10,303 nt of DNA from an uncultured Erythrobacter sp. (GTDB taxonomy: Bacteria > Pseudomonadota > Alphaproteobacteria > Sphingomonadales > Sphingomonadaceae): positions 1 to 10,303 of the forward strand of contig CAMYIQ010000222.1 in assembly GCA_947258465.1 (NCBI GenBank). Reading direction: 5' to 3'. A program made the translations under genes and the position numbers. Positions 1-6,498 of the stretch are shown one piece after another. Position 1 is the stretch's first letter; every line of letters begins with the position of its first letter. The notes under the pieces are model-generated. The model saw only the letters and a list, made by a program, of their open reading frames with translations, was not told where the DNA came from and searched no databases.

Positions 1-480
1 CCCGATTACAAACGGTCGATCTTCCCCGGTACGCATCAAGGCCCACCGGCGCATAGCGATCAGATTAGCCAACTGATCGATGTCGTCGCAATGAGCGGAG
101 ATGACTTTGCCGATATCGTAGCCCCTGCGACTGGCGCTTAACCCTTCACGGTATGCTTGCGTGCGAAACGACTGTGCGGCAACAAATCTGGACAGGGCAA
201 AGCGGTCTTCGCCTGACAGATCGGATAACCTATGCTGATTAAGGGCCTTCTTGATGACGGGCGCCGCCGCCGTTTCGATCAGCTCGAACGTCTGCTCAAA
301 GACATGAGGAGCATCGCCGACCATAAGTTGGTTGAAGTTAAGCGACGACGCGAGTTGCTTTGGTGGGCGCTTGCCAATCTCGCCCGTCGCCAAATCGAAT
401 GAATAAACTCGACCATCATCGGAGGCGAAGTTTCGCAATAGAAACTTCGGCACCCAATGATGGTTCTCAGTTCTGATCAA
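1..480 (-). CDS. DUF4238-family protein, 3' part cut off by window edge
   Basis: Reading leftward from a TTG at 480-478, the frame stays open for 160 codons to the window edge. The product begins near MIRTENHHWVPKFLLRNFAS. The NHHWVPKFLLRNF block (residues 6-18), then a DGRVYSFD strand (about 21-28), a helical middle and a C-terminal RPFVIG (about 155-160), are the pattern I know from DUF4238, a family of unknown biochemical function. The start is chosen because the family motif begins five residues later and the TTG overlaps the sdhA stop codon in a TTGA junction; no ATG precedes the motif nearby. There is no clear Shine-Dalgarno, only purine-rich AAGAAGCGGG, so translation may be coupled to sdhA. 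Hand-counted G+C is about 54%, visibly below the neighbours, and codons such as TTA, CTT and AAT are common, suggesting later acquisition. The family call is by motif memory; the role is unknown. Confidence 0.8.
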   Translation of the reverse strand, partial: MIRTENHHWVPKFLLRNFASDDGRVYSFDLATGEIGKRPPKQLASSLNFNQLMVGDAPHVFEQTFELIETAAAPVIKKALNQHRLSDLSGEDRFALSRFVAAQSFRTQAYREGLSASRRGYDIGKVISAHCDDIDQLANLIAMRRWALMRTGEDRPFVIG

Positions 481-2306
481 TAAACCCGCTTCTTCGGCTT
501 GATGTACTCGACGTCGTCGGTCAGCGTGTATTCGTGGACCGGGCGGTAGTTGATCTTCACGCCGCCGCCGTTTCCGCCCCAGCCGTCGAACCAGGCGATG
601 GTGTGCTTCATCCATTCGCCATCGTTGCGGTCGGGAAAATCCTCGTGCGCGTGGGCGCCGCGGCTTTCCTTGCGGTTTTCGGCCGATGCCATGGTGACAT
701 TGGCCTGCGCCATGAGGTTGTCGAGCTCGAGCGTTTCGATCAGGTCGCTGTTCCAGATCAGCGAGCGATCGTGGACCTTCACGTCCTCCATCCGCTTGTT
801 GATCTGCTTCAGGTTTTCCACGCCCTCGGCCATCAGTTTGCTGTCGCGGAACACGGCGGCATGGCGGGTCATGGTCTTCTGCATGTCCGCACGCAGCGCC
901 GCGGTCGGCGTGGCGCCATCGGCATGGCGGAAATGGTCGAGACGCGTGAGCGACATTTCCGCACTGTCGGCGGGCAGCTCGTCATGGCTGGTGCCCGGCT
1001 TGATCAGTTCCTTGAGACGGTGGCCGGTCGCGCGGCCGAACACCACGAGGTCGATCAGCGAGTTCGAGCCGAGACGGTTCGCACCGTGGACCGAGACACA
1101 GGCCGCCTCGCCCACCGCGAACAGGCCGGGGACGATCTTTTCCGGATCGTTTGTGTCGCCCGCCATCACTTCGCCGTGATAGTTACAGGGAATGCCGCCC
1201 ATATTGTAGTGCACGGTCGGCGTGACCGGCAGCGGCTCGCGCGTCAGGTCGACCCCGGCGAAAATCTTGCCGCTTTCGGTAATGCCCGGCAGGCGCTGGG
1301 CCAGCACGTTCGGGTCGATATGGTCGAGGTGGAGGTAGATGTGGTCCTTTTCGGGACCGACACCGCGGCCTTCGCGCATTTCGAGCGCCATCGAGCGCGA
1401 TACGACGTCGCGCGAGGCGAGGTCCTTCGCGCTAGGCGCATAGCGTTCCATGAAGCGCTCGCCCTCGGAATTGGTGAGGTAGCCGCCCTCGCCGCGCGCG
1501 CCTTCGGTGATGAGCACGCCCGCGCCATAAATGCCGGTCGGGTGGAACTGGACGAATTCCATGTCCTGGAGCGGCAGGCCTGCGCGCAGCACCATGCCGC
1601 CACCGTCGCCGGTGCAGGTATGTGCCGATGTCGCGGTGAAATAGCAGCGGCCATAGCCGCCGGTCGCCAGAACGACCGCCTTCGAGCGGAAGCGGTGGAT
1701 CGTGCCATCATCCAGGCACATGGCGATCACGCCGACGCACTGACCATCCTTCATAATCAGGTCGAGCGCGAAATATTCGATGAAGAAGTCCGCGTCATAC
1801 TTCAGGCTCTGCTGATAGAGCGCGTGCAGCATGGCGTGGCCGGTACGGTCGGCGGCGGCGCAGGTGCGCTGCACCGGCGGGCCTTCACCCATATTCTGCA
1901 TGTGGCCGCCGAACGGGCGCTGATAGATCGTGCCATCATCGTTGCGGCTGAAGGGCACGCCCGCATGCTCCAGCTCGTAAACCGCCTGCGGCGCTTCGCG
2001 CACGAGATATTCGATCGCGTCCTGATCGCCGAGCCAGTCGGAGCCCTTGACGGTATCGTACATGTGCCACGACCAGTGATCGGGCGAATTGTTGCCGAGG
2101 CTGGCCGCAATGCCGCCCTGCGCCGCCACGGTGTGCGAGCGCGTGGGGAAAACCTTGGTGATGTTGGCCGTCTTGAGGCCGCTTTCGGCCGCGCCCATGG
2201 TGGCGCGCAGACCCGATCCGCCCGCGCCGACGACGACGACGTCATAAGTGTGGTCGGTGATCGGATATTCGCGGCCGTTGATGCTGAAAGTGTCGGTACG
2301 GGCCAT
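477..2306 (-). CDS. sdhA: Succinate dehydrogenase flavoprotein subunit SdhA
   Basis: This is the 609-residue FAD subunit of complex II, which oxidises succinate to fumarate on the cytoplasmic face of the inner membrane in the TCA cycle and respiratory chain. Visible signatures are the dinucleotide motif GAGGSG (27-32), the covalent-flavin histidine in SHTVAAQGG (His58), HPTG (His255), the proton-shuttle arginine in LASRD (Arg299), His366 in the TVHYNMGGIP block, and Arg411 in HGANRLGSNSL. The C-terminus ends in the usual PKKRVY-type tail. Length is normal for the family and all expected catalytic residues are present. Its start codon overlaps the sdhD stop by one base (TGATG) and has a strong GGAGGAG ribosome site inside sdhD. 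Downstream it overlaps the DUF4238 gene rather than sdhB, which is odd. Confidence 0.97.
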   Translation of the reverse strand: MARTDTFSINGREYPITDHTYDVVVVGAGGSGLRATMGAAESGLKTANITKVFPTRSHTVAAQGGIAASLGNNSPDHWSWHMYDTVKGSDWLGDQDAIEYLVREAPQAVYELEHAGVPFSRNDDGTIYQRPFGGHMQNMGEGPPVQRTCAAADRTGHAMLHALYQQSLKYDADFFIEYFALDLIMKDGQCVGVIAMCLDDGTIHRFRSKAVVLATGGYGRCYFTATSAHTCTGDGGGMVLRAGLPLQDMEFVQFHPTGIYGAGVLITEGARGEGGYLTNSEGERFMERYAPSAKDLASRDVVSRSMALEMREGRGVGPEKDHIYLHLDHIDPNVLAQRLPGITESGKIFAGVDLTREPLPVTPTVHYNMGGIPCNYHGEVMAGDTNDPEKIVPGLFAVGEAACVSVHGANRLGSNSLIDLVVFGRATGHRLKELIKPGTSHDELPADSAEMSLTRLDHFRHADGATPTAALRADMQKTMTRHAAVFRDSKLMAEGVENLKQINKRMEDVKVHDRSLIWNSDLIETLELDNLMAQANVTMASAENRKESRGAHAHEDFPDRNDGEWMKHTIAWFDGWGGNGGGVKINYRPVHEYTLTDDVEYIKPKKRVY

Positions 2307-2692
2307 CAGGCGGCTCCTCCGAGGGCGATGCGGGCGATCGAAACGAGGCCGAAGGCGCCGCCGCCAATGGTTGCAAGGTTGAGAAGGGCAAGCGCGCCGA
2401 ACTTGGTGCCGGCGTCGTGAACATAGTCTTCGATCAGCACCTGCAAACCGAGGCGTGCGTGCCAGAAGACCGAGACGATCAGCAATGCCAGCGCGGTGGC
2501 GGGCAGCGTCTGCGCGGCCCAGCCGGTAACGGTGGCGTGAGAATAGTCCGGCAGCAGCGCGAGGCTGACCGCGAGGAAGAGCATCAGCACCAGATTGCCG
2601 ATAGCGGTAAAGCGCTGCACCAGCCAGTGATGCGCGCCCTCATGCGCCGAGCCGAGCCCGCGCACGCGTCCGATGGAGGTTCCGTTACCCAT
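2306..2692 (-). CDS. sdhD: Succinate dehydrogenase membrane anchor subunit SdhD
   Basis: This 128-residue small membrane subunit of complex II helps bind heme b and ubiquinone and anchors SdhA/SdhB to the inner membrane. Three hydrophobic segments are visible, near residues 29-48, 60-77 and 98-122. The diagnostic stretch is HARLGLQVLIEDYVHD (78-93). His78 is the probable heme b ligand. The Asp89-Tyr90 pair sits twelve residues on, the same spacing as the heme His and quinone-site Tyr of E. coli SdhD. The N-terminus has the usual short polar GLGSAHEG region before the HHWLVQRFTAI helix start. The gene follows sdhC after 11 bases with only a weak ribosome site (GTGAGC), so it is probably coupled to sdhC. 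Sequence conservation in this subunit is low, but context and motif make the call firm. Confidence 0.93.
   Translation of the reverse strand: MGNGTSIGRVRGLGSAHEGAHHWLVQRFTAIGNLVLMLFLAVSLALLPDYSHATVTGWAAQTLPATALALLIVSVFWHARLGLQVLIEDYVHDAGTKFGALALLNLATIGGGAFGLVSIARIALGGAA
2314..2320 (-). promoter_or_regulatory. Shine-Dalgarno of sdhA
   Basis: GGAGGAG on the minus strand lies seven bases before the sdhA ATG (2306-2304), inside the last codons of sdhD. It fixes the sdhA start and indicates efficient initiation at the one-base sdhD/sdhA overlap. Confidence 0.85.
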
Positions 2693-2703
2693 GTTCAGTC
2701 AGC

Positions 2704-3084
2704 TCACTTGAGAAGGACGAGGGCCCAGAAGCCCGCGGTAAGGAGGATGCCGACCAGCGGCACGAGGATCGACCACGTCTTGTTCGTGTCGAGTTCGTAA
2801 CCGGCGCCAATATCGAGGACGAAGTGCCGGAGGCCGCTCGTCATGTGGCTGAAAAAGGCCCAGGACAGACCGACCAGCACGACCATGCCCAGCGGCGATC
2901 CCATGACCGCTTCGAAAGTCGCATATGCCGCCGGGCCGGCAGCCATCGCGCCCAGCCACCACAGCAGCACGCCGAGGCCGACAAAAGCCAGCCCATCGCC
3001 GGTGATGCGGTGGAGGATCGAGACCGCCATATGCGGTCCCCATTTCCATATCTGAAGGTGCGGTGCGATCGGGCGGTTGGCCAT
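2704..3084 (-). CDS. sdhC: Succinate dehydrogenase cytochrome b556 subunit SdhC
   Basis: This 126-residue large membrane anchor carries part of the ubiquinone site and one axial heme b ligand. The N-terminus MANRPIAPHLQIWKW matches the RPxSPHLxIY family opening. SILHRITG (22-29) supplies the Ser22 and Arg26 equivalents of the quinone-site residues. Three membrane segments lie near 30-50, 62-80 and 103-125. SHMTSGLRHFVLDIG (79-93) is the second signature, with His80 as the probable heme ligand. Length is typical. It is the first gene of the sdhC-sdhD-sdhA unit, transcribed leftward from the 205-bp intergenic region; CGGACGA about eight bases before the ATG is a moderate ribosome site. Nothing suggests damage. 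Confidence 0.95.
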   Translation of the reverse strand: MANRPIAPHLQIWKWGPHMAVSILHRITGDGLAFVGLGVLLWWLGAMAAGPAAYATFEAVMGSPLGMVVLVGLSWAFFSHMTSGLRHFVLDIGAGYELDTNKTWSILVPLVGILLTAGFWALVLLK

Positions 3085-3289
3085 GCGTTTCGTCCGGTTG
3101 GAAAATTTGGAGGCCTTCCCTTAGCGAAGCTGGCGCATGGTGCAAGGCGTAGAACCCGCACTTTCCCGATAGCCCTCCATTCCCGCCAAAGGGGGAAGTT
3201 CTGTTGTCCGCACTGCCGAACGGGCTGCTTATCCGGGCCTGCTGCTTCGCGGGGGTGACGCGGGAGTGGAGAGGCGGTAACCGCAGCCT
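3085..3289. promoter_or_regulatory. Divergent intergenic region, sdhC / SDR operon promoters
   Basis: These 205 bases separate the start of sdhC (leftward) from the start of the SDR operon (rightward), so both promoters must lie in or near it. For the SDR, GGAGAGG at 3268-3274 is a possible ribosome site, though 15 bases from the ATG. I could not identify a convincing -35/-10 pair for either direction, and no coding potential or RNA gene was recognised. The regulatory role follows from geometry only. Confidence 0.5.
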
Positions 3290-4000
3290 ATGACGAACAT
3301 CCTCCTTACCGGCAGTTCCCGCGGGATCGGCGCGGCAGCCAAGACGGCGCTCGAAGCGCGCGGCGCCGAGGTCATCGGCCAGGCGACGAAGAGCGCTTCG
3401 GTCGACACGGTTCCGGCCGATTTCTGCGAACCGGGCGCCCCGTATGAATTGTGGGAAGCCGCCCTTGCCCGCCTCGGCGGCGCGATCGACGTGCTGATCA
3501 ACAATGCCGGCCTGTTCGATCCCAATCCGATCGATCGCTCGGACATCGAATGGCTCGACGCCTGGGAAGATACGATGCGGATCAACCTGACCGCCGCGGC
3601 GCAGCTCAGCCGTTTCGCGGTGAAGCACTGGCGGGAACGCGGCGTTCCGGGGCGCATCGTCCACGTCGCCAGCCGGGCGGGCCATCGCGGCGATTCGCCC
3701 GCGCACTGGCACTATGCGGCCAGCAAGGGCGGGATGCTGGCAATGCACAAGACCATCGCCCGGCACTATGCGGCGGAAGGCATATTGAGCTTCGCGATCA
3801 CACCCGGCTTCACCGACACTTCCATGGCGGGCGATTATCTCGAAAGCCGGGGCGGTTCGGGCCTGCTGGCCGATATCCCGCTCGGCCGCGTGGCCCAGCC
3901 GGAGGAAATCGCCAGGATCATCACTTTCTGCGCGCTCGATGCACCGCCGAGCATGACCGGCGCGACGCTCGATGCCAATGGAGCCAGCCATGTCCGCTAA
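3290..4000 (+). CDS. Short-chain dehydrogenase/reductase (SDR) family oxidoreductase
   Basis: This is a complete 236-residue classical SDR, a cytoplasmic NAD(P)(H)-dependent oxidoreductase of unknown substrate. The Rossmann nucleotide motif TGSSRGIG is at 7-14 and NNAG at 71-74. The catalytic tetrad Asn99, Ser128, Tyr142 and Lys146 (YAASK) is intact, followed by TPGFTDTSM at 171-179. There is no acidic residue at the end of the second strand (VIGQATKSA), which leans towards NADPH rather than NADH. The C-terminal TGATLDANGASHV resembles 3-oxoacyl-ACP reductase-like SDRs, but that does not settle the substrate. It is the first gene of a tight plus-strand run. Its last 11 bases overlap the metallo-beta-lactamase start, and the ribosome site for that gene lies within its codons. 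The family call is secure; the specific function is not assignable. Confidence 0.92.
   Translation: MTNILLTGSSRGIGAAAKTALEARGAEVIGQATKSASVDTVPADFCEPGAPYELWEAALARLGGAIDVLINNAGLFDPNPIDRSDIEWLDAWEDTMRINLTAAAQLSRFAVKHWRERGVPGRIVHVASRAGHRGDSPAHWHYAASKGGMLAMHKTIARHYAAEGILSFAITPGFTDTSMAGDYLESRGGSGLLADIPLGRVAQPEEIARIITFCALDAPPSMTGATLDANGASHVR
3980..3983 (+). promoter_or_regulatory. Shine-Dalgarno of the metallo-beta-lactamase gene
   Basis: GGAG lies six bases before the ATG at 3990, inside the end of the SDR gene. It favours 3990 over the upstream in-frame ATG at 3972, which has no comparable site. The 3990 start also gives a compact lipoprotein signal peptide. Confidence 0.75.
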
Positions 4001-4901
4001 AATGAACTGCGCGCTGGCTCTGACCGCGCTGCTTACCGCCTGCGCCCCGCCGATCCAGCGCCCCGATCCGCTGCCCGAGCCCGAACGCGTCTCGCCGCAG
4101 CAATGGGCGGCCGGCTGCACAAAATGGGACAAGTGGGACAAGCCCGCCCCGCCCTATCGTATCCATGGATCGACCTATTACGTCGGCACCTGCGGCATTT
4201 CGGCGATCCTTATCGCAGGCGAGCAGGGCCACGTGCTGATAGACAGCGGGACCGAGGCAGGCGCCAGGGTGGTTCTCGACAATATCGGCAAGCTCGGCTT
4301 CCGCCCCAATGAGGTTGCCAGCCTGCTGCACAGCCACGAGCATTTCGATCACACCGGCGGACATGCGCTGATCAAACAAGCCAGCGGCGCGCATGTCGTC
4401 GCCTCGCGCAGAGCGGTCGAGGTCCTGAGAACGGGCGAATCCGACCCGCAGAACCCGCAATTCGGCATGCACGATGCCATGGAACCGGTCGGGGTCGACG
4501 TGGTGGTCGACGATGGCGACACGGTCCGCAGCGAAACCGCCACGCTCACCGCGCTGTCCACCCCCGGGCATTCGCCCGGCGCGCTGAGCTGGACATGGCA
4601 GTCCTGCGATGATGCGGGGGAATGTCTCGATATCGTCTATGCCGATTCGCTCTCGCCGGTCAGCAGCGATACGTACCGCTTCGCCGATCATCCCGGCTAT
4701 GTCGCCGCCTATCGCGCCGGGTTGCAGCGTCTGCGTGAGGTGAAGTGCGACCTGCTGCTCACCCCGCATCCCTCCGCCAGCAAGATGGTCGAACGCGCGG
4801 CCGGCGGATCGCTGGTCGGCGGGATGAGCTGCACGCGCTATGCCGATGCGATCGAGGCCCGCCTCGATAAACGGCTCGCCAAGGAACGCGGCGGTGGGTG
4901 A
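3990..4901 (+). CDS. Subclass B3 metallo-beta-lactamase, predicted lipoprotein
   Basis: This 303-residue zinc hydrolase is expected to open beta-lactam rings in the periplasm. Numbered from the ATG at 3990, the zinc motif HEHFDH supplies His116, His118, Asp120 and His121. His194 is in STPGHSPG and His260 in LLTPHPS. Position 116 is His and there is no Cys ligand, which is the B3 pattern (L1, FEZ-1, THIN-B type). The YYVGTCGISAILI strand, the ADSLSPVSS stretch and the cysteines at 253 (CDLLL) and 281 (MSCTRYA), which match the L1-type disulfide, also fit B3. The N-terminus has a short positive region, a hydrophobic core and a lipobox LTAC at 15-18, so Cys18 is probably lipidated. Ala at +2 would predict outer-membrane sorting by the Lol rule. 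The stop overlaps the prmA start by eight bases. Catalytic activity on beta-lactams is inferred; an N-acyl-homoserine-lactone or other hydrolase role is less likely. Confidence 0.93.
   Translation: MSAKMNCALALTALLTACAPPIQRPDPLPEPERVSPQQWAAGCTKWDKWDKPAPPYRIHGSTYYVGTCGISAILIAGEQGHVLIDSGTEAGARVVLDNIGKLGFRPNEVASLLHSHEHFDHTGGHALIKQASGAHVVASRRAVEVLRTGESDPQNPQFGMHDAMEPVGVDVVVDDGDTVRSETATLTALSTPGHSPGALSWTWQSCDDAGECLDIVYADSLSPVSSDTYRFADHPGYVAAYRAGLQRLREVKCDLLLTPHPSASKMVERAAGGSLVGGMSCTRYADAIEARLDKRLAKERGGG
4881..4885 (+). promoter_or_regulatory. Shine-Dalgarno that sets the prmA GTG start
   Basis: AAGGA ends eight bases before a GTG at 4894. An ATG at 4840 is in the same frame, but it lies deep in the lactamase gene and would add 18 residues (MPMRSRPASINGSPRNAA) that PrmA proteins do not usually have. 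Confidence 0.75.
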
Positions 4902-5799
4902 CGCCTGGAAGATCCAGGCCGAGGTATCCAAATCGGTCGCCAGGGCGGCGCTGGTCGCGCATGAGGATGCGCTCGACTGGCCTGCCGAATGGGTCGTCAC
5001 CGGGATGGAGGTCGCCGACCATCTGCCCGACGAATGGACCTTCGAAGTCTATCTCGACCGCAAGCCCGAACCGGCCGATCTGGAACGCGTGGCCGCGCTG
5101 TTCGAAGCCAAGCCTCCCGCATTCAACGTCGAAAAGCTGCCCGATACCGACTGGGTGACCGAAAGCCAGAAGGGCGTCGATCCGATCCGGGCGGGCCGGT
5201 TTCACGTACGCACTCCCGAGCACCCCGCCGATCCGGGCATGGTCGATTTCGTCATTCCGGCAAGCCAGGCCTTCGGCACCGGCCAGCACGAAACGACGGC
5301 GGGCTGCCTGGCCATGCTCGACCTGATAAAGCGCGAAGGCGTGGTCGCGCGCAATCCCGTCGATATCGGCACGGGCACCGGCCTGCTGGCCTTCGCCGCC
5401 ATGCACCTCTGGCCGAACGCCACGGCCACCGCATCGGATATCGATCCGGTCTGCGCGGATGTGGTGCGCGACAATATGGCGACCAATGCGATTGCCGAAG
5501 GCGACGGACCGGGCGAACTGACCATGGTGATCGCCGACGGAATGGAGGATCCGCTTCTCGCGCTGCGCGGGCCATACGATCTGTTCATCGCCAATATCCT
5601 CGCCGGGCCGCTGGTGGAGCTTGCGCCGTCTTTTGCCGCGGCAATCTCGCCGGGCGGAAGCCTGCTCCTGGCAGGCCTGCTCGAAACGCAGGAAAGCCGC
5701 GTACGCCGCGCCTATCGCGCGCTCGGCTTTCGCCTGTCGCGGCGGCTGGTCAATGGCGACTGGTCGATCCTGTGGCTGCGTAAGAGCCGCATACGGTGA
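4894..5799 (+). CDS. prmA: Ribosomal protein L11 methyltransferase PrmA
   Basis: This 301-residue S-adenosylmethionine-dependent enzyme methylates amino groups of ribosomal protein L11 in the cytoplasm. From the GTG start, an N-terminal substrate-recognition part (about 1-100) is followed by the hallmark AFGTGQHETT (126-135). The SAM-binding glycine motif DIGTGTG is at 157-163 and the acidic ASDIDP follows the next strand. ANILAGPL (233-240) corresponds to the NILA/NPPY-like active-site motif. The C-terminus GDWSILWLRK is typical of the family. GTG at 4894 is preferred because of the AAGGA site and because PrmA N-termini usually begin just before the WKI-type strand. The start lies within the lactamase stop region (8-base overlap) and the stop overlaps the next gene as GTGA. 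A housekeeping gene inside a lactamase-containing run is notable. Confidence 0.94.
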   Translation: MGDAWKIQAEVSKSVARAALVAHEDALDWPAEWVVTGMEVADHLPDEWTFEVYLDRKPEPADLERVAALFEAKPPAFNVEKLPDTDWVTESQKGVDPIRAGRFHVRTPEHPADPGMVDFVIPASQAFGTGQHETTAGCLAMLDLIKREGVVARNPVDIGTGTGLLAFAAMHLWPNATATASDIDPVCADVVRDNMATNAIAEGDGPGELTMVIADGMEDPLLALRGPYDLFIANILAGPLVELAPSFAAAISPGGSLLLAGLLETQESRVRRAYRALGFRLSRRLVNGDWSILWLRKSRIR

Positions 5800-6479
5800 A
5801 CCGCGCGGCGAAGTGGATTGGCTGGGCACTGGCCGTTCCCGCAACGCTGGCGACCCTGTTTCTTCTGACCGCATGGATCGGCAGCGCCATCCCGCGCAAT
5901 GCGGGCTGGACCGAGTCTGCTGCCGGGATCGACATCATGGTGGAAACCAATGGCGTGCACACCGCCATCGTCATGCCGCTGGTGTCCCCGCAAAAGGACT
6001 GGCGGACGGATTTCCCCGCGCGCGATCTGTCGATGCCCTATCGCCCCTACACGCATGTCTCGGTGAGCTGGGGGGAGCGCGATGTGTTTCTCGACACGCC
6101 GACCTGGGGAGATATGACGCTGTCGACGGCGGTCGGCGCGCTCGCCAATGGCGACGGCCTGCTCCATGTCGCGCATTACATCCGCCCTGCCCGAAGTCCG
6201 ACGCTGCGCGTGCTGCGGATCGCACCCGGCGAATATGCCCGGCTGGTGACGGCGATCGAACGGGTCGTACCGCCGCTGGAAGGCCGCATCATCCATCCCG
6301 GCTATTTCGACAACGACGTGTTTTACGATGCGCCGGGCACGTATCATCTGGGCAATACCTGCAACCAGTGGACCAGCGACACGCTCGCCGCGGCCGGTAT
6401 CCGTACCGGGCTGTGGACGCCGCTGGCGGGCGGCGTCATGCGCTGGGTCCCGAAGCGCGCGCTCGACAAATCCCCGTAA
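5796..6479 (+). CDS. DUF2459 / TIGR02117-type protein, membrane-anchored
   Basis: This 227-residue protein has one N-terminal hydrophobic segment (about 8-30), probably a signal anchor or signal peptide, so the rest is likely periplasmic. The body matches the DUF2459 pattern (once noted near urease genes): VETNGVHTAIVMP (49-61), VSVSWGERDVFLDTPTW (88-104), GYFDNDVFYDAPGTYHLG (169-186) and TCNQWTSDTLAAAG (188-201). No biochemical function is established to my knowledge. His55 and Cys189 are the conserved nucleophile/base-like residues. Their order would suit a circularly permuted papain-like fold, but that is inference only. The GTG start overlaps the prmA stop (GTGA), with AAGAG about nine bases upstream as a modest ribosome site. 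There is no urease gene in the window. The family call is good; the role is unknown. Confidence 0.85.
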   Translation: MNRAAKWIGWALAVPATLATLFLLTAWIGSAIPRNAGWTESAAGIDIMVETNGVHTAIVMPLVSPQKDWRTDFPARDLSMPYRPYTHVSVSWGERDVFLDTPTWGDMTLSTAVGALANGDGLLHVAHYIRPARSPTLRVLRIAPGEYARLVTAIERVVPPLEGRIIHPGYFDNDVFYDAPGTYHLGNTCNQWTSDTLAAAGIRTGLWTPLAGGVMRWVPKRALDKSP

Positions 6480-6498
6480 CTCTGAATAAAGGCCGGTC

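Noticed and set aside
1..141. Plus-strand open frame ending at TAA 139-141 at the left edge
   Set aside because: The minus-strand frame over the same bases is open for 160 codons and carries the DUF4238 motif; the plus frame has no recognisable pattern.
534..2420. Long open frame of 628 codons antisense to sdhA
   Set aside because: It lies wholly opposite sdhA and part of sdhD, has no recognisable domain, and is the expected by-product of G+C-rich codons.
3118..3145. Minus-strand TTGCAC - 16 bases - TAAGGG as sdhC promoter
   Set aside because: Only three of six bases match the -35 consensus and the -10 match is poor.
3274..3284. Palindrome GCGGT-A-ACCGC just before the SDR start
   Set aside because: Five-base arms with a one-base centre are common by chance in G+C-rich DNA; there is no second copy or partner site.
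2699..4141. 480-codon minus-strand frame across sdhC and the SDR
   Set aside because: It crosses the intergenic region and runs antisense to the intact SDR; the product is Arg/Ala/Gly-rich with no motif.
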